Shown here: positions 1 to 10,955 of the stretch, in pieces | Numbering within the stretch: the stretch's first letter is position 1 | Layout: every line of letters starts with the position of its first letter | Source: Oryzicola mucosus | GTDB lineage: Bacteria; Pseudomonadota; Alphaproteobacteria; Rhizobiales; Rhizobiaceae | Assembly: GCF_014534685.1 (NCBI RefSeq) | Contig: NZ_JACVVX010000003.1 | Location: forward strand, 592,327-656,326 | Length of the DNA: 64,000 nt | Reading direction: 5' to 3' | Translations under genes and position numbers: made by a program | Notes under the pieces: model-generated | Databases searched by the model: none | The model's input: the letters and a program-made list of their open reading frames with translations, nothing else | Told to the model about the DNA's origin: nothing

Positions 1-306
1 GTGCCCGTTCATATCCATCCGACGCAAGATGAGTACATCCTTGTCCAGGAAGGCGAGCTCGACCTGAAGCTTGACGGCGAATGGTTCAAGGCCAAGGCCG
101 GCGACCTGGTGCGGATGCCGCGCGGCGTTCCGCATGGCTATTTCAACAAATCCGACAAGCCGACCCGCGCTTTGTTCTGGGTGTCGCCGGCGGGCATGCT
201 CGAACAACTGTTCGAGAAGCTGGACAACATGTCCGACGTCGAGGAAGTCGTGAAGGTGTCCGCCGCGCATGAGGTGGATTTCCTGCCGCCGTCGGCCAAC
301 GACTGA
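1..306 (+). CDS. Cupin-domain protein, 5' end outside window
   Basis: This is a small single-domain cupin whose first codons lie left of the window: the GTG at position 1 is probably internal, because the metal-binding motif begins only four residues in. Cupin motif 1 (HIHPTQDEYILVQEG) and motif 2 (GDLVRMPRGVPHGYFN) both match the family pattern, giving His, His, Glu and His as metal ligands. It precedes an enoyl-CoA hydratase gene by about 40 bases and probably shares its operon. In related clusters such cupins accompany aromatic-CoA degradation genes; the substrate cannot be read from the sequence. Confidence 0.85.
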   Translation: MPVHIHPTQDEYILVQEGELDLKLDGEWFKAKAGDLVRMPRGVPHGYFNKSDKPTRALFWVSPAGMLEQLFEKLDNMSDVEEVVKVSAAHEVDFLPPSAND

Positions 307-345
307 TCAAGACAACCGGCCAGCGGTGCGATGGAGGAGCAGGCA

Positions 346-1191
346 ATGACGACCAACCCGATGCAGGAGAAAAAGCGTCCGTTCAAGGACCATAGGGCGA
401 AGCATTTCCTGTTCGAAACGGATGCCGATGGTCGCGTTGCAACCATCACGCTGAACCGGCCGGAGAAGAAGAACCCGCTGACCTTCGAAAGCTACGAGGA
501 ACTGGGCGACCTTTTCCGCTCGTTGCACCGTGCCAGCGACGTACGCGCCATCGTCATCACGGGCGCTGCCAACAACTTCTCCTCCGGCGGCGACGTGTTC
601 GATATCATCGAGCCGCTGACCAAGATGGCGATGCCCGACCTGCTCGATTTCACCCGCATGACGGGTGATCTCGTCCGCCAAATCCGTTCCTGTCCGCAAC
701 CGATCATCGCGGCGGTGGACGGTATCTGCGCGGGTGCGGGCGCAATCCTTGCCATGTCGGCAGATTTCCGCATCGCCACGCCAGAAACCAAGACTGCCTT
801 CCTATTTACCCGCGTCGGCCTTGCCGGCGCGGATATGGGCGCGTGCGGCATCCTTCCCCGTATCATCGGCCAGGGCCGCGCCGCCGAGTTGCTGTTTACG
901 GGCCGTATCATGACCTCAGCCGAAGGCCATGCCTGGGGGTTCTACAACGCCCTGCACGAGCGGCCGGTTCTGCTGGAGGAAGCTCAGAAATTCGCCCGCA
1001 CCGTTGCCGACGGTCCTTGGTTTGCGCACGCCATGACCAAGAAGATGCTCGACCAGGAATGGGCGATGGGGATCGATCAGTTGATCGAATCCGAAGCCCA
1101 GGCCCAGGCGATCTGCATGGCGACCGGCGATTTCCGCCGTGCCTTCGAGGCCTTCGCCGCTAAGGCAAAGCCCGAATTCAAGGGCAATTGA
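346..1191 (+). CDS. Enoyl-CoA hydratase/isomerase family protein
   Basis: This is a crotonase-fold enzyme of about 281 residues acting on a CoA thioester in the cytoplasm. The oxyanion-hole segments are visible as [11 protein letters not shown] and [20 protein letters not shown]. An ATG at 331 is also open, but GGAGGAG at 333-339 sits six bases before the ATG at 346, so 346 is chosen. The gene follows the cupin and is separated by three bases from an acyl-CoA dehydrogenase gene. Together with the Rid-type gene this set resembles clusters for anthranilate breakdown via 2-aminobenzoyl-CoA. That assignment is inference, because the CoA ligase and monooxygenase would lie outside the window. Confidence 0.9.
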   Translation: MTTNPMQEKKRPFKDHRAKHFLFETDADGRVATITLNRPEKKNPLTFESYEELGDLFRSLHRASDVRAIVITGAANNFSSGGDVFDIIEPLTKMAMPDLLDFTRMTGDLVRQIRSCPQPIIAAVDGICAGAGAILAMSADFRIATPETKTAFLFTRVGLAGADMGACGILPRIIGQGRAAELLFTGRIMTSAEGHAWGFYNALHERPVLLEEAQKFARTVADGPWFAHAMTKKMLDQEWAMGIDQLIESEAQAQAICMATGDFRRAFEAFAAKAKPEFKGN

Positions 1192-1194
1192 GAC

Positions 1195-2388
1195 ATGGCC
1201 GCGCATTTGAAACCCACCGGCCAGCCGGCGCGCGACCATCTCGAGTGGCCGTTCTTCGACGAAAGCCACCGGACACTTGCTACGGAACTCGACCGCTTCG
1301 TCTTAGATGGCGGACTAGGCGAGATCGATCACAAGGACGCAGATGCGGCGTGCAAAAAGCTTGTCCGAACGCTGGGCGAGGCCGGCATTCTGCGCCACTG
1401 CGTGTCCAACGCGTACGGCGGCGCGGGCGATGAGATCGACAGCCGCTCGCTGTGCCTCATCCGTGAAACGCTGGCCTATGCGGATGGGCTCGCCGATTTC
1501 GCCTTCGCCATGCAGGGGCTGGGGACCGGCGCCATCAGCCTGTCGGGTTCGGAAAGCCTCAAGCAGGCCATTCTCCCCAAAATCGCTCGCGGCGAGCTCA
1601 TCTCAGCCTTCGCGCTGACCGAGCCGGAGGCTGGGTCCGATGTCGCCGCGATGAGCACATCGGCGCGCCGCGACGGCGACGACTTCGTGCTCGACGGCGA
1701 GAAGATTTTCATTTCGAACGGCGGTATAGCGGATGTCTACACTGTCTTTGCCCGCACAGGCGAAGCGCCGGGCACGAGGGGCATCTCGGCCTTTGTGGTA
1801 TTCGCCGATACGCCCGGCTTCAGCATCGCCGAGCGCATCGAAACCATCGCGCCGCATCCTCTGGCACGCATCCGTTTCGACAACTGCCGCATCCCCGCTG
1901 TGCAACTTATGGGCTCGCCTGGCGAAGGCTTCAAGATCGCCATGCGCACGCTCGACATCTTCCGGCCTTCGGTAGCCGCCGCAGCCCTCGGCTTTGCCCG
2001 CCGCGCGCTGGACGAGGTCGTAGTGCATGCGAAATCGCGAAAGATGTTCGGTGCGACTTTGGCCGACCTGCCGACGGCGCAAAGCACGCTGGGCGAGATG
2101 GCCACCGCGATCGACGCGGCCTCCTTGCTGACCATCCGCACCGCCTGGCGCCGCGACGTGCAGAAGCTGCCGATCACGCGAGAAGCCGCCATGGCCAAGA
2201 TGACGGCGACGGAAAACGCGCAGTGGGTGATCGACCAGGCGCTGCAGATGTTCGGCGGCAGGGGCGTCCGGGTCGGTGAGATCACCGAACGGCTCTATCG
2301 GGAGATCCGCGCGCTGCGCATCTACGAAGGCGCCACCGAAGTGCAGAAACTCATCATCGGCCGTGAGCTGATGAAAGCGGCGAAGTGA
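1195..2388 (+). CDS. Acyl-CoA dehydrogenase family protein
   Basis: This is an FAD-dependent acyl-CoA dehydrogenase of 397 residues, the normal length for the family. The flavin-contact signature is present ([17 protein letters not shown], about residues 138-154). Near the C-terminus [15 protein letters not shown] carries the usual catalytic-base region and adenine contact. The start lies three bases after the hydratase stop, so the two are probably translationally coupled. It would oxidise an acyl-CoA (or reduced aromatic-CoA) intermediate and pass electrons to ETF. The substrate is unknown; context suggests an aromatic or alicyclic CoA ester. Confidence 0.92.
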   Translation: MAAHLKPTGQPARDHLEWPFFDESHRTLATELDRFVLDGGLGEIDHKDADAACKKLVRTLGEAGILRHCVSNAYGGAGDEIDSRSLCLIRETLAYADGLADFAFAMQGLGTGAISLSGSESLKQAILPKIARGELISAFALTEPEAGSDVAAMSTSARRDGDDFVLDGEKIFISNGGIADVYTVFARTGEAPGTRGISAFVVFADTPGFSIAERIETIAPHPLARIRFDNCRIPAVQLMGSPGEGFKIAMRTLDIFRPSVAAAALGFARRALDEVVVHAKSRKMFGATLADLPTAQSTLGEMATAIDAASLLTIRTAWRRDVQKLPITREAAMAKMTATENAQWVIDQALQMFGGRGVRVGEITERLYREIRALRIYEGATEVQKLIIGRELMKAAK

Positions 2389-2404
2389 AGAGGTAGACCA
2401 TCCC

Positions 2405-2800
2405 ATGCATGAAATCCTGCAACCCGAAGGATGGGCCAAGCCGCTCGGTTATGCCAATGGTGTCGCGGCGAGCGGCAAAACGATCTTCGTCGGCGGGCAG
2501 ATCGGCTGGAACGCCAGTTGCGAGTTCGAGACCGACGATTTCGTAGCCCAAGTCAGGCAGACCCTGGAGAATGTCGTCGCGGTCTTGCGCAGCGGCGGCG
2601 GCGAACCGCACCACATCACCTCGATGACCTGGTATTTCACCGACAAGAAGGAATACACCCAAAACCTGCGTGGCATAGGCAAGGCCTATCGCGACGTCAT
2701 CGGCCGGCATTTCCCAGCCATGGCTGCGATGCAGGTCGTGGCCCTGGTGGAAGATCGGGCCAAGATCGAAATCCAGGCAACGGCAGTGATTCCGGAATAG
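2405..2800 (+). CDS. Rid family (YjgF/YER057c/UK114) protein
   Basis: This is a 131-residue protein of the Rid superfamily, small trimeric enzymes. In true RidA an arginine in the PARS segment is needed to hydrolyse reactive imines and enamines. Here the aligned segment is PAMAAMQVV, so that arginine is a methionine. This places the protein in one of the Rid subfamilies without proven imine deaminase activity. It is the last gene of the operon, 16 bases after the acyl-CoA dehydrogenase, and converges on the transglutaminase gene. An amino-containing substrate in the pathway would explain its presence. Confidence 0.88.
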   Translation: MHEILQPEGWAKPLGYANGVAASGKTIFVGGQIGWNASCEFETDDFVAQVRQTLENVVAVLRSGGGEPHHITSMTWYFTDKKEYTQNLRGIGKAYRDVIGRHFPAMAAMQVVALVEDRAKIEIQATAVIPE

Positions 2801-2826
2801 CCCCTGCGCCAGCACCATGCGGTGGA

Positions 2827-3645
2827 CTATCTCGGCTGCAGATTCGTGACCTCATAGGTCCAGACGCGGAAGCCTTTCAGGATATGCGGGCCGAAGGAGT
2901 TGATGAGCGGTATGTCGGTTGCGTCGCGGCCGCGTGCTACCACGATCCGGCCGATCCTCGGCTTGTTGTTTCGCGGATCGAAGGTGTGCCATTCGCCGTC
3001 CAGGAAAACCTCCATCCAGGCGCTGAAATCCATCGGGTCGACAACCGGAACGCCGATGTCGCCGAGATGGCCGTTGACGTAACGTGCAGGAATGTTGAGG
3101 CAGCGGCACAGTGCGACAGCGAGATGCGCAAAGTCGCGGCAGACGCCGACCTGTTCGTGAAACGCCTCGAAGGCGGTCCGTGTCGATCGGGCCTGCTGGT
3201 AGTCGAAACGGATATGGCCGTTCACGAAATCGCAGATTGCCTGGACGCGCCCCCATCCGGGCGGAGTGGCGCCGAACATGTCCCAGGCGATCTGGCTTAG
3301 ACGGTCCGTCTCGCAATAGCGGCTGCCCATCAGATAAACCAGGCAATCGTCCGGAAGATCGGCCACGGGCACTTCCCGCGCTTCGGGCACGATCCTGTCC
3401 AGCATGCCGTCGTCCTCGATCGTGGCGTCGCCCCACAAGGTGAGATCGCCCGCCGGTGCGACGAGCCGGCGGCACCTGTTGCCGAACAGGTCGCGATAGG
3501 TCGTGGTCGGGACGTCTGGATTGGTGAAGACCGCTTCCGGGACCCGGATATCCGCCGCCCTGTCCTCATGGACAGACAGCAGGCAAACCAAGGCGGTCGG
3601 CTGCTGACAGGTCAGCGTGATCTCGTAACCGTAGCGGATGAACAT
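2827..3645 (-). CDS. Transglutaminase-like family protein
   Basis: This is a 272-residue protein with a bacterial transglutaminase N-terminal beta region and a cysteine-protease-like core. The catalytic triad is visible: Cys in GVCRDFAHLA, His in EWHTFDPR and the Asp that follows it. The frame is open further upstream, but the ATG at 3645 begins a typical family N-terminus (MFIRYGYEITL) and has a purine-rich stretch before it. It has no signal peptide. Related proteins are often encoded with alpha-E and circularly permuted ATP-grasp proteins; neither is present here. It is convergent with the Rid gene and appears to be a single-gene unit. Confidence 0.9.
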   Translation of the reverse strand: MFIRYGYEITLTCQQPTALVCLLSVHEDRAADIRVPEAVFTNPDVPTTTYRDLFGNRCRRLVAPAGDLTLWGDATIEDDGMLDRIVPEAREVPVADLPDDCLVYLMGSRYCETDRLSQIAWDMFGATPPGWGRVQAICDFVNGHIRFDYQQARSTRTAFEAFHEQVGVCRDFAHLAVALCRCLNIPARYVNGHLGDIGVPVVDPMDFSAWMEVFLDGEWHTFDPRNNKPRIGRIVVARGRDATDIPLINSFGPHILKGFRVWTYEVTNLQPR

Positions 3646-4001
3646 CTGAATTGGCTCTCTGGAGAAAATCTGAAGCTGGAAAAGACTGGTCTTGGACAAC
3701 AACGCGGCTGGGCACGCTCGGTTCATTTCAATCCCAACAGGGCAGATGCGCCCGGCTCCGGCGCTGTGGGATCGGGCTTCGAGCTGACTGGATGCGGACC
3801 GAGATGGGCACTCTTTCTCTATGCGCCGGACCCATATTTCAAAAAAGGCGCAAAGCCTTCTTTATTTGAGCGCAAAAATAAAAACGCTCTACCGAGCAGA
3901 CGGAGTAGTTCGAGCGGAAAAATACTGCTTAAATTATTGGCATTTCGATACTATTTCAGGCTAAAATCTTGCGCGGTGTAAATCGCACCCGCAATTAGAT
4001 T

Positions 4002-4028
4002 TTAGCACTCCTATCTATCGAGTGCCAA
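4002..4028. promoter_or_regulatory. CIRCE operator (HrcA binding site) of groESL
   Basis: The inverted repeat TTAGCACTC, nine bases, GAGTGCCAA matches the CIRCE consensus TTAGCACTC-N9-GAGTGCTAA with a single mismatch. It lies about 56 bases before the groES start. HrcA is known to repress groESL through this element in alphaproteobacteria. The promoter must lie just upstream; a TTGGCA near 3938 is a possible -35 element, but I see no convincing -10 match. Confidence 0.95.
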
Positions 4029-4083
4029 GGATGCTATGAAGACTATGCAGCCGCCCTATGCGCCGGCAGCAGAAAGACTTCTT

Positions 4084-4398
4084 ATGAAATTCCGTCCACT
4101 TCACGATCGCGTCGTCATTCGACGCGCGGACAGTGATATCAAATCCAAGGGCGGCATCATCATTCCAGATACCGCCAAGGAAAAGCCGCAGCAGGGCGAA
4201 GTCATCGCCGTTGGGCCTGGATCGCGCGATGAAAGCGGAACGCTCGCGCCGCTCGACGTCAGGCCCGGTGACATGATCCTGTTCGGCAAATGGTCGGGCA
4301 CCGAGATCAAGATCGATGGCGAGGATCTCCTGATCATGAAGGAGACCGACATCATGGGTGTCGTCGAAGCGACCGTGGCAGCCAGCAAAGCCGCCTGA
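4084..4398 (+). CDS. groES: Co-chaperonin GroES
   Basis: This is the 10 kDa co-chaperonin that caps the GroEL folding chamber as a heptamer. The product is 104 residues, the standard alphaproteobacterial length, beginning [14 protein letters not shown]. The mobile loop region ([20 protein letters not shown]) is intact. An earlier in-frame ATG at 4036 with AAGGA before it would add 16 residues not seen in the family, so 4084 is preferred. The gene sits directly downstream of the CIRCE element and 45 bases before groEL. Rhizobia carry several groESL copies and this is probably an accessory one. Confidence 0.96.
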   Translation: MKFRPLHDRVVIRRADSDIKSKGGIIIPDTAKEKPQQGEVIAVGPGSRDESGTLAPLDVRPGDMILFGKWSGTEIKIDGEDLLIMKETDIMGVVEATVAASKAA

Positions 4399-6069
<1,671 letters not shown>

Positions 6070-6100
6070 TCGCAAAGCGACTGTTCTCGCAAAGTTTGAA

Positions 6101-6135
6101 GGCCGCGAGCCTCGGCTTGCGGCCTGCCTCTTTTT
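6101..6135 (+). terminator. Rho-independent terminator after groEL
   Basis: A GC-rich stem (GGCCGCGAGCC pairing with GGCTTGCGGCC, one G-T pair) is followed within six bases by a run of five T residues. It begins about 30 bases after the groEL stop and separates groESL from the small gene downstream. Confidence 0.85.
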
Positions 6136-6161
6136 CTCAGCCATCAACAGGAGCGTGACCC

Positions 6162-6323
6162 ATGATTTCCTTCTCGAAAAAGGCCGATAGCGCGCCGAAG
6201 CCGGCTGAGAAAGCCGACGACAACCGTTTCGACAAGATCAAGAAAGAAGCGGCGGACAAGCGCAAGAAGTCGGAAGCAGACAATAGGACGCGGCCTGCGC
6301 CTGAGGCCGCTGATAGCGACTAG
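6162..6323 (+). CDS. Small highly charged protein (53 residues)
   Basis: This is an unrecognised small gene with a good AGGAG ribosome binding site about eight bases before its ATG. The product is rich in Lys, Asp, Glu and Ala, beginning MISFSKKADSAPKPAEK and ending EAADSD. There is no membrane segment or cysteine. The middle (RFDKIKKEAADKRKKSEAD) is strongly helical in composition. It follows the groEL terminator by about 25 bases and converges on the phosphate transporter gene. It may be a disordered stress-related protein, but function is not known. Confidence 0.6.
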   Translation: MISFSKKADSAPKPAEKADDNRFDKIKKEAADKRKKSEADNRTRPAPEAADSD

Positions 6324-6340
6324 GCCGGAGTCCCAAACGG

Positions 6341-7345
6341 CTACTGGAAAAACGTGACGAGCCAATAAGAGACAGCGGAAATCATGCCTGCGACCGGCAA
6401 GGTCACGAACCAGGCAATGACGATGTTGCCGGCCAGCCCCCAACGTACCGCCGATGCCCGCCGTGCAGCGCCCACGCCGACGATGGCACCGGTTATGGTG
6501 TGGGTGGTGGACACCGGAATGCCGAGCCATGTCGCCGCGAAGAGGGTGATTGCGCCGCCGGTTTCGGCGCAAAAGCCCTGCATCGGATTGAGGCGGGTGA
6601 TGCGCGATCCCATGGTGTGGACGATGCGCCAGCCGCCCAGCAAAGTGCCGAAAGCCAGCATGAACTGGCACGACAGGACCACCCAGAGCGGCACGTAGAA
6701 GGTATCGCCGAGATAGCCTTGCGAATAGAGCAGCACCGCGATGATGCCCATCGTCTTCTGCGCATCGTTGCCGCCATGGCCGAGCGAGTAGGCCGACGCC
6801 GAAATGAACTGCATGATCCGGAACACGCGATCAACTGCGAATGGCGTGTATTTCACGAAGGTCCAAGAGACGATCAAGACCAGCACCAGCGCGAGCACGA
6901 AGCCGGTGAAAGGCGATAGGAAGATCGCCGACGTCGTCTTGAGGACGCCGCTCCACACCACGGCGCTGAGCCCAACCTTCGCCAGCCCTGCCCCCAGCAA
7001 GCCACCGATCAGCGCATGCGAACTGCTCGACGGGATGCCATAAATCCAGGTGACGACGTTCCAGACAATGGCACCGACCAAGGCCGCGAAGATGACCGAC
7101 GGGTCGACGACATTGGCGTCGATGATGCCGGTTCCGAGCGTTTCGGCGACATGCAGGCCGAAGAACAGAAACGCAATGAAATTGAAGAAGGCGGCCCAGG
7201 CCACCGCATATTGCGGCCGCAGCACCCGGGTCGAAACGATTGTGGCGATGGAGTTCGCCGCGTCGTGAAGTCCGTTCAGCATATCGAACAGCAGCGCCAC
7301 GCCGATCAAGGCGATCAGCAGCGGAAAGGCGAGTGTGGCGTCCAT
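6341..7345 (-). CDS. pit: Inorganic phosphate transporter, PiT family
   Basis: This is a low-affinity phosphate permease of the inner membrane, 334 residues with about ten hydrophobic segments. The duplicated PiT signature is visible as GLHDAANSIATIVSTRVL near the N-terminus and as SLGHGGNDAQKTMGI in the second half. A compact length is typical of the rhizobial OrfA-Pit system. The gene starts one base after the stop of the DUF47 gene, so the two are translationally coupled. In Sinorhizobium this pair is repressed by PhoB under phosphate limitation. I could not see a clear Pho box upstream. Confidence 0.95.
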   Translation of the reverse strand: MDATLAFPLLIALIGVALLFDMLNGLHDAANSIATIVSTRVLRPQYAVAWAAFFNFIAFLFFGLHVAETLGTGIIDANVVDPSVIFAALVGAIVWNVVTWIYGIPSSSSHALIGGLLGAGLAKVGLSAVVWSGVLKTTSAIFLSPFTGFVLALVLVLIVSWTFVKYTPFAVDRVFRIMQFISASAYSLGHGGNDAQKTMGIIAVLLYSQGYLGDTFYVPLWVVLSCQFMLAFGTLLGGWRIVHTMGSRITRLNPMQGFCAETGGAITLFAATWLGIPVSTTHTITGAIVGVGAARRASAVRWGLAGNIVIAWFVTLPVAGMISAVSYWLVTFFQ

Positions 7346-7346
7346 C

Positions 7347-7991
7347 TCAGACGTTCTCGATCAGGATGCCGCTGATCTCGTTGGCGACGTCCTCGAAGCG
7401 GTCGACCACCTTCTCCAGCTCCGAGTAGATTTCGCTGCCGATGATGTATGCCATCGGGTTGCTGGTGCCGTGCTTCTTGAACAACTCCTTCAGTCCGTGG
7501 TCGTGGAGTTGGTCGGAGCGTTCCTCCACCCGCATCACCTCTTCGGCGATAGCGCTCAGTCGGGCGACGTTCGGCCCAAGCTTCTGCAAGAGTGGAATAG
7601 CCTCCGCCGTCAGCTTCGCCGCCTGCACAATGACCGTGCCCATTTCCCGCATCGGTGGCTCGAAACTGGTCTGCTCGAACAAGCTGACTGTCTTCACCGT
7701 CTTGTGCATCATGTCGATGGCGTCATCCATCGACTGGATCAGGTCCTTGATGTCGCCCCGGTCGAAGGGCGTGATGAAGCTGAGGCGCACCGCCTGCAAT
7801 ACCTGGCGCGTGACCTCGTCGGCCTGGTCCTCCAAGGCAATGATCTCACGGCAATGCTGCTCGACACCCTCGCCGCCCTGCAGCAGCTTTTCCAGAGCTT
7901 CCGCACCGCTGACGAGTATCCGAGAATGCTCGGTAAACAGGTCGAAGAACTTGTCTTCCCTCGGAAGCAGATAGCGAAACCAGCCAAGCAT
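7347..7991 (-). CDS. DUF47 family PhoU-like Pit accessory protein
   Basis: This is a 214-residue helical protein of the DUF47 (TIGR00153) family, related to PhoU. It is known as the partner (OrfA) of Pit-type transporters in Sinorhizobium meliloti. The N-terminus (LGWFRYLLPREDKFFDLFTEHSRIL) is the family signature. The remainder consists of repeated helical hairpins with the acidic residues that bind metal in PhoU proteins. It is the first gene of a two-gene operon with pit, one base apart. It probably regulates transport by the neighbouring permease. Confidence 0.93.
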   Translation of the reverse strand: MLGWFRYLLPREDKFFDLFTEHSRILVSGAEALEKLLQGGEGVEQHCREIIALEDQADEVTRQVLQAVRLSFITPFDRGDIKDLIQSMDDAIDMMHKTVKTVSLFEQTSFEPPMREMGTVIVQAAKLTAEAIPLLQKLGPNVARLSAIAEEVMRVEERSDQLHDHGLKELFKKHGTSNPMAYIIGSEIYSELEKVVDRFEDVANEISGILIENV

Positions 7992-8264
7992 CCGAACACT
8001 CCGCGCAATATGGCCTGCACCGGTCCTTTGCCGGCGTATGGCCCTACATAAACGCGCTTTCGCCGAAATGATCCAGCAAAAGCGGGATTTTCACAGGTTC
8101 CGATTCTCGGCAGCGAGACGGCTTGGTCGGTACAAGCAATCCTTGACTTTCCACTTGCGGAACAAGTCGGTGGCGGTCGGCTTTCTATATACGAAACGAC
8201 TTAGCCCAAGCATTGACCCCTATACAGTCGTCAGAGCCCACTCTTGATCTTGGAGACAACCGAA

Positions 8265-8654
8265 ATGCAGCAATTTACCGGCGGGTGCCTGTGCGGCAAG
8301 GTGCGGCTCGTGGCAACGGGGCAGCCCTACAGGGTGGGGCTTTGTCACTGTCTGGATTGCCGCAAGCATCACGGGGCATTGTTTTATGCTGCGGCAATCT
8401 TCCCAAAAGATGCTGTGACGATTGAAGGCGAAACTCGCGACTATGGCGGAAGGGCCTTTTGTCCCAATTGCGGATCGTCGGTCTTCGGCCGGTCGGCGGA
8501 CGAAATCGAAGTCACTCTGGGAACGCTAGACGAGCCGGACCAGTTCATGCCGACTTATGAAAGCTGGACCATCCGCCGCGAATCCTGGCTGCCGCCATTT
8601 CCGCTTTCGTACCAATACGAGCGCAATCGCGATACTACGGGCCGCCATGAGTGA
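8265..8654 (+). CDS. GFA/CENP-V family zinc-binding protein
   Basis: This is a 129-residue protein of the glutathione-dependent formaldehyde-activating enzyme (GFA) fold. The zinc-binding cysteines appear as GGCLCGKVR near the N-terminus, CHCLDCRKHHGA in the middle and CPNCGSSVFG later. A TTG 21 bases upstream is in frame, but the ATG at 8265 follows a GGAG by about nine bases and begins directly at the domain. Most members have no proven activity on formaldehyde. It stands alone between the divergent DUF47-pit operon and the convergent lhgO gene. Confidence 0.9.
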   Translation: MQQFTGGCLCGKVRLVATGQPYRVGLCHCLDCRKHHGALFYAAAIFPKDAVTIEGETRDYGGRAFCPNCGSSVFGRSADEIEVTLGTLDEPDQFMPTYESWTIRRESWLPPFPLSYQYERNRDTTGRHE

Positions 8655-8686
8655 ACCGCGAGTCGCGCGGCTGGCAAGTCCACTCT

Positions 8687-9892
8687 CTATTTCCAGTGGA
8701 ACTGCTTTTCGGCTTGGTCCACCACATGGTTTGCGATTGGAAGAGCGGACGTTGCCGCCGGGGATGGCGCGTTGCAGACGTGGATGGTTCGTGCGGTCGT
8801 GCGGATAATGAAATCATGCTCGATCGAGCCGTCCTTCATGACGGCTTGCGCCCGGATGCCGGGACGATAGGGGTGAAAATCGTCAACGGTCAGTTCGGGG
8901 CAGTATTTTTGGCAAAGCGCGAGATAGCGTTTTTTGCTGAGAGAGTTGGCCATCTCCTGCATGCCGAGCTTTAAATGGTTGCGCGCCAACTTGCGAAAGC
9001 CGGTATAACCGACGATCTCGATAAGATCCTTCAGATTGACGTCGCCGAAGCGGTAACCTTCGCGCGCAAAAGCAAGAACGGCGTTTGGGCCAACAGTGAC
9101 ATACCCCCCGATCATCCGGGTCAGGTGGACTCCCAGGAACGGCAGGGCTGGATCGGGCACCGGATAGATGAGGTGGTTGACGATGTCATTCTTGTCGGGA
9201 CCCAGGCGAAAATACTCGCCACGGAACGGCACCAGTTGGAAGTCGAGATCGAGATGGCACATCCGCGCCAGCCGGTCGGCCATCATACCTGCACAGACGA
9301 TGAGGTGACGGGCGCGGATTGTCCGGTCGCCGGCTTCGACGGTGATGCCGGAAGCATCCTCGCCGATCGCTTTGACTTCAAGGCCTTTGAAGATGTCCCC
9401 ACCATGACACTCGACTTCCTTGCCCATGGTACGCGCGACAAGTCCAAAATCGACAATGCCCGTGGTGGGTGAAAACAGCGCTCCAAGGCCCGTGATGCGC
9501 GGCTCGCGTCGCTTGAGTTCTTTGGCGTCGAGCCGTTCGAGGTTGAGCCCGTTCTCCTTGCTGCGCTCGTAAAGCGCGGCCATGCGCGGCAGATCGTCGG
9601 GTTCGGTCGCGACGATCATCTTGCCGCATTGGTCGTAAGGGATGGCGTGCTTGTCGCAGAACTGCATGGTGGCATCCACACCCGCCCTGCAGAACAGCGA
9701 CTTCATTGTGCCCGGCTTATAGTAGACGCCGGCATGGATGACGCCGCTGTTGCGTCCCGTCTGGTGCTGCGCCAGCCGGTCTTCCTTCTCAACGATGGCG
9801 ATAGAACGCCCCGGGTAACGCTCGCTGATGCGCATGGCGGTCGCCACGCCGACAATCCCGCCACCGATGATGGCTACGTCGTAGTTGCTCAA
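8687..9892 (-). CDS. lhgO: L-2-hydroxyglutarate oxidase (LhgO)
   Basis: This is an FAD-dependent membrane-associated oxidase that converts L-2-hydroxyglutarate to 2-oxoglutarate and feeds electrons to the quinone pool. The 401-residue length is typical. The dinucleotide-binding motif is at the N-terminus (VAIIGGGIVGVATA). The family segment HQTGRNSGVIHAGVYY and the C-terminal PYRPGIRAQAV block are present. The fold is that of DAO-type oxidases, so a related 2-hydroxy acid substrate cannot be excluded. It is not in an obvious operon. Confidence 0.93.
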   Translation of the reverse strand: MSNYDVAIIGGGIVGVATAMRISERYPGRSIAIVEKEDRLAQHQTGRNSGVIHAGVYYKPGTMKSLFCRAGVDATMQFCDKHAIPYDQCGKMIVATEPDDLPRMAALYERSKENGLNLERLDAKELKRREPRITGLGALFSPTTGIVDFGLVARTMGKEVECHGGDIFKGLEVKAIGEDASGITVEAGDRTIRARHLIVCAGMMADRLARMCHLDLDFQLVPFRGEYFRLGPDKNDIVNHLIYPVPDPALPFLGVHLTRMIGGYVTVGPNAVLAFAREGYRFGDVNLKDLIEIVGYTGFRKLARNHLKLGMQEMANSLSKKRYLALCQKYCPELTVDDFHPYRPGIRAQAVMKDGSIEHDFIIRTTARTIHVCNAPSPAATSALPIANHVVDQAEKQFHWK

Positions 9893-10284
9893 AAGGTGCC
9901 CTCATATTGACCGATCATGTCCTGCACCGTTGACCTCCGACGATCTTTCAACTTCGCCTACAAAGCTGGCGGGTGACAGTTCCATTTGAATACCGGAGAG
10001 GCAATATCGGTCATGTTTCACGAGGATGGAATGGGCGGGTCGTGGGCTTAAAGGTGTTTCCTCATTATCCCTTTGGAGAGCCGCCTTTTGTGGATGCCTG
10101 ATCTCAGCGGCGCTAAACACCTGACTCCTGCGGGCGTATCAGCGTTACTTAAAGCGACGGGAATCTCTAAGATACCGGCTGTAAAATCGGCGCCCATCTT
10201 AATCAGATGAAGCCTCCCGGATCCAGCGCGTGCACGACATGCACCCAACCAGTTCGGTTCCGACAGCCAGACGGCCCCGCCCCG
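9893..10284. other. 392-base gap without a supported gene
   Basis: Between lhgO and the SyrB-associated gene I see only short unsupported open frames on both strands. The stretch must hold the lhgO promoter on the minus strand. No RNA gene or repeat was recognised. Confidence 0.5.
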
Positions 10285-10836
10285 TCAGCGTTCGAACCGC
10301 TCCAGCATCTTCTTCAACTGCGCGTTTTGCAGTCGCAGCTTGCTCGCCAACTGCTCCCTGAGAACTTTGATCTCCGCATCGATCCTCAGATCGTCTGCAT
10401 TATGGACGACTGAAGCGAGTTCCAAGGCAACCGCGACCGTCTTAGCTTTCTGGCCCCGAACTTTCCGCCCGCGTTGTTCGCCTTTGGCTTTTTCGAGCTT
10501 CGCAGCCTGGTGGTCAATCGAGGCGGCGGCAACGATATCACCCGGTAACGCCGCATCGGAACCGACCACGCGCTCAGCGCTTTCGCCGTCCACCCTATCG
10601 TGAGGGTCACGTCCCACTCCCTGCGGCGGCGCAGGCGCTGCTGAAACCGGATCGGCTGGATCATCACGGGGCGGCTCGACGCCTGCCGTGCGATCCACCG
10701 AGCTCTCGCTGTTCTCCGCACGCGTTTCGCTTACACGAGGCACATCGCGCGTCACATCATCGATCGAGTCGCTGTCCGGCTTTTGCCCACGTCGCGACGA
10801 CACCAGTCGAGACAGAAATTTCCATGGAGATGCCAT
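10285..10836 (-). CDS. SyrB-associated hypothetical protein with C-terminal coiled coil
   Basis: This is a 183-residue, largely disordered protein with an N-terminal MASPWKFLSRLVSSRR segment. A Pro/Asp-rich middle and a basic stretch (KGEQRGRKVRGQKAK) follow. A C-terminal helix (KVLREQLASKLRLQNAQLK) resembles the coiled-coil end of the SyrB-like protein encoded next to it. Proteins of this type occur beside syrB-like genes in rhizobia, from memory of the family. It may pair with its neighbour through the helices; that is inference. No enzyme motif is visible. Confidence 0.7.
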   Translation of the reverse strand: MASPWKFLSRLVSSRRGQKPDSDSIDDVTRDVPRVSETRAENSESSVDRTAGVEPPRDDPADPVSAAPAPPQGVGRDPHDRVDGESAERVVGSDAALPGDIVAAASIDHQAAKLEKAKGEQRGRKVRGQKAKTVAVALELASVVHNADDLRIDAEIKVLREQLASKLRLQNAQLKKMLERFER

Positions 10837-10955
10837 CTATCCGACCTCGCGCTTTATCCCGCATGCAGGTTGCGAGTTTCGATTGGCAACAGCCGTGATC
10901 AAAACATTCATCTCAATAAGCAATGGACATCGGCCGGCGCTTGGCCGCGCTGTTC

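Noticed and set aside
2431..3300. 289-codon plus-strand frame over the Rid and transglutaminase genes
   Set aside because: It overlaps two well-supported genes and shows no family motif.
4036..4083. Earlier groES start with AAGGA upstream
   Set aside because: It would add 16 residues absent from GroES proteins; 4084 gives the standard length, though the upstream site is noted.
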